Assembly (NCBI GenBank): GCA_028023455.1
Contig: JAQFVV010006221.1
Coordinates: forward strand, 11,090,825 to 11,154,824
Direction: 5' to 3'
From: Epiperipatus broadwayi
Lineage: Eukaryota; Onychophora; Udeonychophora; Euonychophora; Peripatidae
Length of the DNA stretch: 64,000 bases
A program made the position numbers and the translations under genes. The notes under the pieces were generated by a model, which was not told the origin of the DNA, searched no databases, and saw nothing but the letters and a program-made list of their open reading frames with translations. Below are positions 35,338 through 46,000 of the stretch, one piece after another. Position 1 is the stretch's first letter; every line of letters begins with the position of its first letter.

Positions 35338-36810
35338 TTTATTTGAATTGTTTAATAACAATTATTGTGCTAGTATGAGATAGTGATCATGTGATGTTTA
35401 GTGGTTTAACACCAATCCTGCCTAATAGGATAGTGGTGGCTATGGTTGTTAAAGAGCCAAAGACACCAAAATGTATGGGTACTGAATTGAGTTCAGACCC
35501 ATATGACTATATAAGCTATTGAGCTTGGATTGAAAATATTAATAGTGTTTTCAATTTCATTCTCATAGTTTTGTAGTTAAATAGAGTTAAAAGGTGGGTG
35601 CTGGAGGGTTGCATTAGATCCTAAGATCTAGGTGCAGTGCTCTCAGATCCAAGGCTCCTCACTGATGAAGGCCACAAGCCAGAAACTAGTCTGGGGGATA
35701 TTGGATGAGTAGGCACTAGATAGGGATTTTATGCACAAGCCTTCTGGCATCCATTGATTGCTCTTGTTAGCACAAGATGGCACTACTATATGGAGAGTGT
35801 TGTTTTTATTTGAATTGTTTAATAACAATTATTGTGCTAGTATGAGATAGTGATCATGTGATGTTTAGTGGTTTAACACCAATCCTGCCTAATAGGATAG
35901 TGGTGGCTATGGTTGTTAAAGAGCCAAAGACACCAAAATGTATGGGTACTGAATTGAGTTCAGACCCATATGACTATATAAGCTATTGAGCTTGGATTGA
36001 AAATATTAATAGTGTTTTCAATTTCATTCTCATAGTTTTGTAGTTAAATAGAGTTAAAAGGTGGGTGCTGGAGGGTTGCATTAGATCCTAAGATCTAGGT
36101 GCAGTGCTCTCAGATCCAAGGCTCCTCACTGATGAAGGCCACAAGCCAGAAACTAGTCTGGGGATATTGGATGAGTAGGCACTAGATAGGGATTTTATGC
36201 ACAAGCCTTCTGGCATCCATTGATTGCTCTTGTTAGCACAAGATGGCACTACTATATGGAGAGTGTTGTTTTGTTTTGAATTGTTTAATAACAATTATTG
36301 TGCTAGTATGAGATAGTGATCATGTGATGTTTAGTGGTTTAACACCAATCCTGCCTAATAGGATAGTGGTGGCTATGGTTGTTAAAGAGCCAAAGACACC
36401 AAAATGTATGGGTACTGAATTGAGTTCAGACCCATATGACTATATAAGCTATTGAGCTTGGATTGAAAATATTAATAGTGTTTTCAATTTCATTCTCATA
36501 GTTTTGTAGTTAAATAGAGTTAAAAGGTGGGTGCTGGAGGGTTGCATTAGATCCTAAGATCTAGGTGCAGTGCTCTCAGATCCAAGGCTCCTCACTGATG
36601 AAGGCCACAAGCCAGAAACTAGTCTGGGGATATTGGATGAGTAGGCACTAGATAGGGATTTTATGCACAAGCCTTCTGGCATCCATTGATTGCTCTTGTT
36701 AGCACAAGATGGCACTACTATATGGAGAGTGTTGTTTTTATTTGAATTGTTTAATAACAATTATTGTGCTAGTATGAGATAGTGATCATGTGATGTTTAG
36801 TGGTTTAACT
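35338..36810 (+). repeat. 466-bp ribozyme satellite, three inverted units plus partial
   Basis: At 35337/35338 the array flips: the truncated twelfth unit joins TTATTTGAATTGTTTAATAA, the complement of the unit start. Three complete inverted units follow (about 35338-35808, 35809-36274 and 36275-36740), then 70 bp of a fourth that ends AGTGGTTTAACT. Hammerheads on the plus strand lie at 35647-35706 (one extra G in stem I), 36114-36172 and 36580-36638. The direct repeat GCATTGTTACA follows at once. Confidence 0.95.
36114..36172 (+). ncRNA. Type I hammerhead ribozyme, inverted satellite unit 2
   Basis: Identical in layout to the one in unit 1 but on the plus strand: ATCCAA, GGC, TCCTCA, CTGATGA, stem II, GAAAC, TA, GTC, TGGGGA, TA, TTGGAT. 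Read-through transcripts from either direction across the array would therefore contain both sense and antisense ribozymes. Confidence 0.86.
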
Positions 36811-36821
36811 GCATTGTTACA
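36811..36821 (+). repeat. Direct repeat flanking the whole satellite array (right)
   Basis: This is the second copy of GCATTGTTACA, matching 29889-29899 at all 11 positions. Unique-looking sequence follows. Confidence 0.8.
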
Positions 36822-37943
36822 GTTTTCAATTCAAAATTTGTCTATGATATAACATCTTATTTTTCAATGAGCTAATAAAGAGTGCTTAAATGCTCTTATT
36901 CATATGTAATATTGGTGATAATAGAGAAAAAGTATTAGATGAATTTATTGTAGTACATAATAGTTTCAGAAAAGTATAATTCTTAACTTGGCTAGCAAAA
37001 TCTTTGAGCAGATGGCCTATGCATAAAAATTCTATGTTAACTAAAAAAAACATTTTGCATCAAATCACATCAACAAATATGTTACAGTTCTATAATGTAA
37101 TAAATAATATAACAATTTATGATCTTTACACTTAGCTTATGTATAAAAGATTTATCGAATTGTAACTACTAATAAGTATTTCACCAATTCTAAATATTTA
37201 TATCACTATTGAATTCTTCCAGTCATATGATATATTCTTATTATTTATACAATTTGTGTTTAACTTTACAAGCAATTTCTTTCTTTCTTAATTTGATTCT
37301 TTTAAAATGCCTAAATTGGGGACTTTACTTCTGGAACTTTTCTATTTTTCACAATATAAATCATATCTTTATTTAAAATTCTTGGCAATTGGATTAATGT
37401 TATTGTTTCTATAATGACAGTTTCAGTTTCTTGTACCATAGCTATGAGTCTGGCCATAAATGCTAAAAGCATGATCAGTAAGTTAAAAGCTGTATATACA
37501 AATTTATAATCTTTTCTTGTCAAATGTGCAAAACACTGTTTAAATATAGAATTACATTTAAATATAAAAAGTAAAGAATCTTCAAATTACATATAGTTTT
37601 TTTTAAAAAAATTGTATACTCTTTATGACATCATTTTTGTAATTTATTAACAATATCATATTTTCTTTTTATTTGCTATAATACTTTTCTATCTAATAAT
37701 AAGATACTTTATATACTTTAGTCCTTTATTGTTTTGTATAGCTTTTTTATTCATAATTATATCCTTATGTATTACTATTTTCTGCACTATTTTATAGTAC
37801 TGCTAAATATTGACTGTTTTTAATAATTTTTTAATATATATATACTACCTTGTCTTAATAAAAACACATACTAAATTGCTTTTTTCTGTCCCTGCTATTT
37901 GCATATATGATTTTTAAATGTTGTCTATACTGAATTTAATGTA
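36822..37943. other. A+T-rich sequence, no gene seen
   Basis: A 70-codon minus-strand frame at 37311-37523 has no recognisable domain. Nothing else was supported. Confidence 0.4.
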
Positions 37944-38339
37944 ATTTAGAAGGGATTTGAACTCAAACTTTCAAGATCTCTACATCTGTCCACTCCATCT
38001 TACACAATCAATACACATGACCAATTTATTTTTTTTACATGAATGTGGACATGGGTATTAGTTGTATAACAGCAGTTCTCATTCTGTGAGTCATGACCCC
38101 TTTGAGGGTTGAAGAACCCTTTCACAGGGGTCACCTAAGACCATTGGACTATCTGATGTGATATCATTATCATGCCAACTCCATTACATGCAAAAATAAT
38201 TTTAAGATTGGGGAACACCACAACATTAGGAACTGAATTTAAGAGTCATGGCATTATGAAGATTGAGACTTACTGTTGTATAAGATGAAGTGGATAGATA
38301 TAGAGAGCTTGAAAGTCTGAGTTCAAATTCCTTCTAAAT
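37944..38339. repeat. Family B foldback piece hosting a hAT element
   Basis: The arms at 37944-38004 and 38281-38339 are reverse complements (outer ends ATTTAGAAGGGATTTGAACT and the complement). On the plus strand the right arm ends in CTGAGTTCAAATTCC, a B-box-like sequence. The hammerhead part of the family is absent. Removing the hAT insertion and one TTGTATAA restores a continuous family B sequence like 3556-3640. Confidence 0.75.
38070..38275. mobile_element. Non-autonomous hAT element resembling SPIN
   Basis: The element is 206 bp with 16-bp imperfect terminal repeats (CAGCAGTTCTCATTCT and, inverted, CAGTAAGTCTCAATCT). It is flanked by a perfect 8-bp duplication TTGTATAA (38062-38069 and 38276-38283), whose central TA fits Buster-group hATs. 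The interior (GACCCCTTTGAGGGTTGAAG, CCCTTTCACAGGGGTCACCT, GGGGAACACCACAACATTAG) follows the consensus I remember for the short SPIN elements known from tetrapods, a blood-sucking bug and a pond snail. It codes for nothing and would need a transposase in trans. Comparison to the consensus is from memory. Confidence 0.85.
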
Positions 38340-38599
38340 AATATCCATTACATTTTCACTGAACTAAATCTGATCCATATTCAAAATCATTTAAAATTCT
38401 AAAATAACTTATAAGTTTTAATTTAAAGTTATTGTTTTGGGGAAAAAATAGATTTACCTTTTATTATGATGCATTTTATATATCACTAATCAAAGCTCTC
38501 TTTTTGCAATGCATCTATTAAACACATAATACATTTTAAATATACATCTTTCTATTAGTACTTCCTTTGGAAGTTATCACTTTCATATCTTTTTTTTCA

Positions 38600-39060
38600 A
38601 AATAATAATTCACAATTTACAGTTTTTGCTTCCTACTAATTCTACAAGACAATGTTCATTTTTGTGTTCATATCTGATATCATTCACTATACTTTCTTTT
38701 TCCAATCGATCCTCTCATCATTAAAATCTCCTATAACAAATTTAAAATGTTTGAACCATTCAAAAGCATTCTGGGTATTACAAAATTTTTACACCACTTC
38801 ATCACAATCGGAATTACCTATTTTGACATCTTATATTAAAAGGAAAAATAACTTATTATTCTACCTGATATATTATCGTTCCACACAATGTTTAGTGTCA
38901 TTTTTTATTTATATTAAAATTAACTCTATTTTCTTTTCCAATATTTGTGCTTATAATAAATTATATATTCAGTTTTCAAAACACTTGCCACATTATACTT
39001 CTTTCTAACTTCACCGAAATTATGAATGTTCCATTTAATATAAAACACGTATTATTTCAA
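38600..39060 (-). pseudogene. Decayed LINE endonuclease fragment
   Basis: The minus strand codes, in broken frames, WNIHNFGEVRKKYNVASVL and then FVIGDFNDERIDW near 38730. These match the start and the GDFN motif of LINE apurinic-type endonucleases. A 118-codon frame on the opposite strand (38652-39008) is its shadow. No reverse transcriptase is attached. Confidence 0.5.
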
Positions 39061-39174
39061 CTTATGTGATATATGTTTGTTTAAAAGAGAGTTACAATTA
39101 AAAGTTTTCATGTATAATATTACTAAATATATTTACTTTCAAACTCAGATTTTGAAAGCACATTAGCAATCAGC

Positions 39175-39705
39175 AAACACAGTAGTGCCACCCAATGCAA
39201 GCCATAGTAATCAATGGATGCAAGAAGGTCCATGCATAAAATCCCTATCTAATGTCTACTTATTCAATATACTAGATTAGTTACTAGCTTGTGTCTTTCA
39301 TCAGTGAGAAGTCATGAATCTGAGAAAACTGTACCTAGATCTTCGAACCTAATGTAACCTTCCAGAAGTCACTTTACCTTTTTGGTTAACTATAACACTA
39401 TGAGTCCAAAATGAAAACAGGTAATGTTTTTAATCCAAGCTCATTTACTCAGATAGTCATATAGATCTGAATCCATTTCAGTATCTATACATTTTGGGGT
39501 GTTTGGTTCTTTAATAACCATAGCTATCATCATCGAATGGTATTAAACCACTAAATATCACATGATCACTATTTCCTATGCTTCTCAAGCTATTAAAACA
39601 GTAACAACTGTCCATGCAGTAGTGCTATCTAGTGCAAGTCATAGTAATCAATGAATATTTTAACAGCTTGTACAAGCATAGGAAATGGTGATCGGGTAAG
39701 CTTTT
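39175..39705 (-). repeat. Satellite-family (S) dispersed copy, unit plus partial plus inversion
   Basis: A full diverged unit (39180-39600) runs head to tail into the start of a second unit (about 39605-39655). The sequence then turns into an inverted fragment (ACAGCTTGTACAAGCATAGG). This repeats in miniature the layout of the large array. The hammerhead region on the minus strand still has CTGATGA, but GAAAC has become GTAAC. Confidence 0.75.
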
Positions 39706-41057
39706 ATAGATGGTGACTTTATACATTTCAGGAATTAAGATTCATAATTATTTTGTCTATGGTAATAAGTAAAAATATAAATATATTCTTACTATTTCAT
39801 TTGATGTTTTTTATATTAGTATTGATCATAATGATCATTATCAAATTGTACTGAATACTTCAATAAACAACAAGTGACTGCCATTTTGTAATACTATTGA
39901 CATAATAAGATGCTAAAAAATGATAAGATTCATACTAAAAATAAAAAAGGATGTTTTATTTATTATATACTTTAAAAAAACTTTGTTCACATAAACAATA
40001 AAGAATGCTAAAAATATGTTGAAAATACATTAACTGAAATACCAATTACTTACCTAATTTTTATTTAATAATTTTGTTAATACAATTTGTGAGTCATTTA
40101 AATGCTTTTTTGCCTTAACTTACTAGTCAACAATGTGAAAATTGTTTTACTCATTTAATAATTAAAAAACAATCAAAAATAAATTTAAAATGTGTACTTT
40201 AACTAAAATGTGAATTAAGTAATTAATTTGTTTCTACTAATGACTTTTTTAACAAATAAACATTCTACCAAAAAAATTACAGTTTTAGATACTTTTGTTA
40301 TGTAGTAATAAACTGCACCAAAAATATATTTACAAGTGTATATATTAACCAAAATTCAATTTATTTATCTAATTTTGATTTTATATCCGTACAGTAATAA
40401 TGTTGTGGACTTATTCACATGTTTTTTTTTATAATTGCAAGCAATCTTGGCCAAAAAGTAAAGTGTTATCCATTTTTATTATTAAAAATAAACATTAATC
40501 TTAAACATTTTTTTATATCAAAAACAAACTTTATTAAACCAAAAAAATAAATAAATACATACATAATATTGTATAAAAAACAATATGCAAATTAAAGTTC
40601 TATAAGTAGAAATTGATCTTCAAATGTCAATCCGATCCCATGTGCTATTAAATAAATCTTGTGATGATATTCTATCTTAAACATTTTTGCTGCAATAATT
40701 TGCATATTTTATAAACTATATAATCATCCTGCTTTTGGCACAGTTAGTTAATTAATTTTGTACTATGAGTCTGACAAGAATTTTCCAAAAGTTAATTCAG
40801 TGTTATTAAGTGAAAATATATCAATACAGCTATATCTTTTCATAGTGATTTGACTCGGCTCAAGTTTTTTTGGAGTATTTCATTAGTATATGAAAAGTGT
40901 TTCATGTTAAATAATTACATTATTAGATAATTGAAACATTGGTCACATAGTACATAAAGTGTACCAAAATTAAATTACAAAGTGTACATTATGTTTAAAT
41001 AAATTTCTTTTTTATGCTTTATTTGTTTAACAAATTGTGATTTAATGAGATGTCAAT
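39706..41057. other. A+T-rich sequence, no gene seen
   Basis: No supported feature was found between the two satellite-family copies. Confidence 0.4.
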
Positions 41058-41335
41058 ATAAATGATATGAAACAACTAAACATCACATGATCACCACTTC
41101 TTATGCTTGCTCAAGTTTTTAAAACAGGCAAAACTTTCCATACAGTAGTACCACTCAGTGGATGCCAGAAGGCTTATGCATGATATCCCTATCTAGTTAG
41201 TCTGGGGATATTAGATGCATAAGCACTAGATAGGAATTTTATGCACAAGCCTTCTGAAATCCATTGATTACTTTGGCTTGCACTAAGTTGTACTACTATA
41301 TGGAGAGTTTAGCTTGTTTTTTATCAATGATGTGA
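41058..41335. repeat. Satellite-family (S) foldback copy
   Basis: A forward piece (41058-41198, ending CCCTATCTAG) is joined to an inverted piece (41200-41310, starting TTAGTCTGGGGATATT). The breakpoint lies inside the hammerhead: only the GTC and TGGGGATA half remains. Confidence 0.75.
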
Positions 41336-41550
41336 TTTTGAAATGATGACCACAACCACAAAATTGCTGCTAAACAAAACATGGCAACTATATTGAATAA
41401 ATACTTTATGCACTCTTTTTAAACCCAGAAAATGTTTTATTTATTAATATGTTGAAAAATATTTTTATTTTTATACTGCACAGTATTTATTGTAATATAT
41501 GGAAGTAAATCCACATTCACGCATGTGCTGTTTTAATATAAATTGATGTG

Positions 41551-41712
41551 CATTCAAATGTAAGCAGAAATTTAAAAGAACAAGTAAATTCACTTGTCCT
41601 TCAAGCTTATCTATATATAAGCCAATCGTTGCTTACCATGTATTATTCAAGGCTTGGCTTGAAGAACAAATGAATTCATTTGTTCTTTTAAATCATTGCT
41701 TATGGATGAGTG
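41551..41712. repeat. Inverted repeat with hairpins inside each arm
   Basis: The arms at 41551-41606 and 41656-41711 are reverse complements (GTAAGCAGAAATTTAAAAGA on the left). Within each arm a smaller palindrome around ACAAGT..ACTTGT or ACAAATG..CATTTGT is nested. The loop is about 49 bp. The family is not recognised and no hammerhead core was found. Confidence 0.7.
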
Positions 41713-42172
41713 CAAGTCTATTATTTCCATATATAATCATAATAATGTGGTAATAAAATGTTTATTTATTAGTTATTCCTTGTTATCAATTTTAAACATT
41801 TTATGAAATATTCAAACTTTTATGGTCTATTTTTAATTAATGGGTCAATTTGTTATCATAAAAAACCATTATAATTGTTTATTTTTATATGAGATTTTTG
41901 ACTTATAATGAGGTTTGAGGAATTAATTCTTTAATTATTTGATATAATGGTGTGTTAATATATATATAATTATGCATTCATTCAAACTTTAAATATATCC
42001 AATCAAAATTCAGATAGTAATTATTAGACTTTTATATAAAAAAAAAACCCAGTTATTTTTCAGGTCACATACTGGTTTATGCATGTTATTCAGCAATTCT
42101 TTCATATACCTGTAGACATAGGAAATTAAAATTTGCTTTCTCATTTTCTTCAATGCCTTAAAAAGCAAACGA

Positions 42173-42284
42173 TGTCAAGCGTTGGTGGTCGAGAGGTCAG
42201 CACAGCTGCCTTACAAGCAGTTGTCCCGGGTTAGCCGGTTCGCTTCCGGGCTGATGCTATGACACATGAAAAAAAAAAAACGAT
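42173..42284 (+). repeat. tRNA-derived SINE (SINE1), copy 4
   Basis: The plus strand reads GTCAAGCGTTGGTGGTCGAG (A-box region), stem CAGCTGC/GCAGTTG, B box GCCGGTTCGCTTCC, GATGCTATGACACATG and a 12-A tail. AAACGATG stands on both sides (8-bp duplication, partly merged with the tail). Confidence 0.85.
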
Positions 42285-44170
42285 GAAAGAGACTTTTTTA
42301 ATTTATCCGCAAACTCTTTTTTTACTACCGTATATATATATAACATCATATTATAGAAATAATCTTAGAATATATTATAAATAGATATTTATAATTTGCA
42401 TAATACAAATGATGTAACCACTAAAGCAATATAAATTAATCTGTGGTATTTGCTTCAGGTTAATAGCTGTTGTTATCAGATTGGAAAATTATTTTCTTGC
42501 TGAAAAAGAAAACCTCATTTTGATTAATATAAATAAAATCAATTCCATCTAAGCTTGGTTTCAGCATCTCATATAATTTAATATGATAAAAATAAGGCTA
42601 ATAAATGTCAGAGCCTCAAGATATGAAAAAATAATGAAATATATATAAACCAATATCCTTAATGAGTTAAAAAATATTTTTAAATAATTTCTTAAATAGT
42701 GGTTTTAATTAATTTTTACTTCATAATTTATTTATATAAAATCATTACAAATCTAATATCAGTTGTTTTCTTTTTACATTAACAATATATTTTAAAAAAT
42801 TATATGTGTGATTCAATAATTAAAAATACATGTTGTAAATAAAATATATTTTTCAGATCTTAAATACTTTAAGAGTTTATCTTCCATAAAAGTTTATGTT
42901 AAGTATAGTTATTGCTCATCAAGCCAGAAGTTCCATGCAGTCTACTAGAGTTGGAAAAGTGGACTTAAAGCTAAAGAACCCTGCTTACAGTCTCAGATAA
43001 AAAGAACTGTTAACAAAATGGAATATATGTTTCACGACTATAAAGTCTTAAAAGACAAAACATAGGAAATGTTGTTGCAGTGATAGTATAACGATTAATA
43101 TCTTTAGTCTTCAAATATACTCCAATAAATTTAAACTAGAACTTTAAACTTGTTTTAAAATATTAACCAGTTTGAGAATGTTTCATGTATAAATGAGATT
43201 AATAAGTACAAAAAAGCAGGAATTTACTAATAATTTTTTTACTTGGACTAGATAATATATAATGAAAAGAAGGAATATGATATAATTAAAAATTATCCAT
43301 TTAAAAGAACTGAATATCAATGAGGTTGCTATGAAATGATATTTAAAATTATTAAGGATGATATAAGAAAATATAAATGTGAATAAACAAGGAAAGCTAT
43401 GGAAGAGGTGGGGGAGGGGACAAAAGCCTCAAAAATATAAATTAATATTTTAATATGCAGTTTATTATGGGGAATCACATGCTATTATTGCTACAAGATT
43501 AACACAGCATAAATACCTCTACAATCATGTAAAACAATGATCCTAGTGTTCATCAAGCATGAAATAAATTTTGTCCATAACGTTAACTCACAAAATGATA
43601 ATATAGTGTGTGCTAAACAAGATGATTGAAAAAAAGATCAAAGAGGCATGGTTCATCACCAATGATGCCCATGTATTTAACAAAAAAGATTTTGGCTTTG
43701 CTTTATCCAAAAAGTGGAACATTTACATTTATAAATTTGCATAATGCCTCCTGTATTAGTTTTTTAAAATCACCACAAACTATAACCACTGAGTTTGAGG
43801 GCTAAGAATTTGACTGGCTAGGCCAAAAGAAAGTTCAGCTAGATATTGAAACTTAAATGAAAATAATGTTTTATTTACAAGTGGGTGAAATACTTATGAA
43901 ATAATTATTTAATATTGGAAGGAGATCTCTTTTGACAATATAAAAAAAGACATTATTTTTAAAAAAGGATTATGAAATGTGTGGAAGATTTTTACAAAGA
44001 ACTATATAATAATGAAAACAAAAAAGTACTCTTGTAATTACCATAACAATTTTGGGCATTCTATCCATAGCAAATAGAGAGATCATACTGTAATTAAATC
44101 TATAAAAAATAGAAATTATCTACCAAATGTCAAAATGATAAAAGTATACCAGAAAATTGATAGAATGCAA
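42285..44170. other. A+T-rich sequence, no gene seen
   Basis: About 1.9 kb without a supported feature. A short G-rich run (GAGGTGGGGGAGGGG) lies near 43406. Confidence 0.4.
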
Positions 44171-44174
44171 CACG

Positions 44175-44570
44175 AATATTGATATTTAAAACAACAGCAA
44201 ACTCTCCATAAAGTAGTGCCACCCAATACAAGTCTTAATAATAAATGGATTCAAGAAGGTTTGTGCTTAAAATCCGTCTTTAGTGCCTACTCATCTAATA
44301 TTCTCAGAGTCTTGGGTCTGAAAGCACTGCATTTAGGTCTTAGAAGCTAATGCAACCCTCCAGCAATTATCTTTTACCATTTGAGTCTAAAGATGAAAAC
44401 AATAATGTTTTAAATCCAAGCTCATTCACTTTTAGTCATATAGATCTGAACCCAGTTCAGTATCTATACATTTTGAGGTCTTTGGGTTTTTAAAAACCAC
44501 AGTCATGATCATCCAATAGGCAGATTTGGTATAAAACCATTAAAGCATCACATGATTGAGTTATGAATTT
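44175..44570 (-). repeat. Satellite-family (S) dispersed copy
   Basis: A single diverged unit from AACAGCAAACTCTCCATAAA to ACCATTAAAGCATCACATGA. The hammerhead region has been deleted between TAATATTCTCAG and TCTTGGGTCTG, so the copy could no longer self-cleave. Confidence 0.75.
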
Positions 44571-44616
44571 GGAATAATTTTGATTATTTATTGACTATGT
44601 TAGCTTTATGCTTTTA

Positions 44617-44654
44617 ATATATATATATATATGTGTGTGTGTGTATGTATATTG
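44617..44654. repeat. TA/TG microsatellite
   Basis: A run of TA repeats followed by TG repeats. Confidence 0.8.
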
Positions 44655-45120
44655 ATAGCAAATTACTACCAGTTTAATTGATGTGTCAAACATGCAGCTC
44701 TCACAACTTTGACACAAATCACTTAATGAAATTATGTTAATAATTTTTGTTAATTATTCATTAGACTAAAGATTATCCAATAATGAATAATATTATTCAT
44801 TGATGGTGATGATGTTGCTGAGACCACAGAAGATAATGATGCATGAATGGAGAGAGTACACAATACTGATATCGATTATGTAGCTTTATGCTTTTAATAC
44901 ATATACATAGTGTAATGAACCAGTGGTTCTCACAAAAAGAGGGAAACATCTAACTATGGTTAGACCTAGGAGCTTTGGGTAGGATTCTGGAACAGACATG
45001 ATGAAATACTTAACCTGTGATCATATCCACCCCCAATGGGCTAGCTCTATATTCACACATTAAATCTAGATATAATTTGGGTTAATTCAGCCTCATCTTA
45101 CCTCTCTGTCTGGCTCCATT

Positions 45121-46000
45121 ATGCCTCAGTATTCAAACTCAGGGAGAAGTCATACTCAACCCTCTTCATGGATAGACCTAATCAGATCAATAACTACTGC
45201 TCCTCTATATAAAAGAGAATTAATTACAACTTTCCCAGAATATTTCCAATATCAGCATACATACAACAACAGTACTTTCCCAGAACATTTCCTCATCTTC
45301 ATGAAATGTATTACTGAAAGCATTTTTGGAACTACTAATCTGCATTGAAATATTCAAATTAGGCAATAAAGATCTTGATTTGTTCTATGCAACTGATAGA
45401 ACCAAATGGAAAATTTTTTGAATAATTTTGCTTTAAAGAGGATTTGAAATTTTTCTCTGATGTCTTAATTTTGATAAACCTAATGATTAAAAAAAAATTT
45501 AAAAAAATTGATGCTGTGGCTACTAATAGTAAATTATTTGAAATGTTTATTGAAATTGTAAAACAAAAATTATATTATAGAAACACAAGCTTGTGTTGAT
45601 GAAATGCTTTTGACATTTGGGGGAAGGGATACAGATTAAAATTTATATGCTAACAAAGCCTAAGAAATATAGCATAAAACTCATTTGCTTCACTGATGCT
45701 TTAAACTGTTATCTTATAAATGTTGATATACATTTAGTAAAAGATTCTGACAATAAGATGCTATTTAAAGAAGAAAACTGTTTCTGAAATCTATCACAAT
45801 CTCTTATTAGATTGGTGAAGTCAATACAATGCCTCAATAGAAATATTAGAGAAGACAATGGTTCAATTTTATACAAATGATTGCAAAGTTACAAGTGAGG
45901 GGACTAACTTATATGGGAACTTTGTCACCCTATTAATTTTGATGATGCTAAGGTTGTCTCCTTTGAGATAAATGAAATGAAGAATTAAAGAATCTTTATT
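45121..46000 (+). pseudogene. piggyBac-like transposase fossil
   Basis: Broken frames on the plus strand code, in order: ITESIFGTTNLH (compare the N-terminal piggyBac pattern ending in TN), CVDEMLLTFGGRDTD at 45592-45636 (the DE...FRGR block with the first catalytic Asp), then KPKKYSIKLICFTDALNCYL (the KP.KYGIK...D block). Next are LNRNIREDNGSI (the RN...DNWFTS block with the second catalytic Asp) and TYMGTLSP (the L..VGT block). piggyBac transposases cut and paste DNA at TTAA sites. Stops and frameshifts occur between all blocks, and the terminal repeats were not located. Confidence 0.78.

Noticed and set aside
30352-36760. A 68-residue protein beginning MLLNN repeated more than ten times
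   Set aside because: It is read from the 466-bp satellite on the strand opposite the ribozyme, begins with a non-ATG codon, and its conservation follows directly from the near-identity of the units at all positions.
29900-36810. CRISPR-like array
   Set aside because: Regular spacing comes from whole 466-bp identical units; there are no short repeats with unique spacers and the setting is eukaryotic.
38652-39008. A 118-residue plus-strand protein
   Set aside because: It is the antisense shadow of a decayed LINE endonuclease read on the minus strand (GDFN motif).
44920-45120. LTR upstream of the piggyBac fossil
   Set aside because: GTCTGGCTCC before the ATG at 45121 looked like a primer-binding site, but no second LTR or gag motif exists and the downstream blocks are piggyBac.
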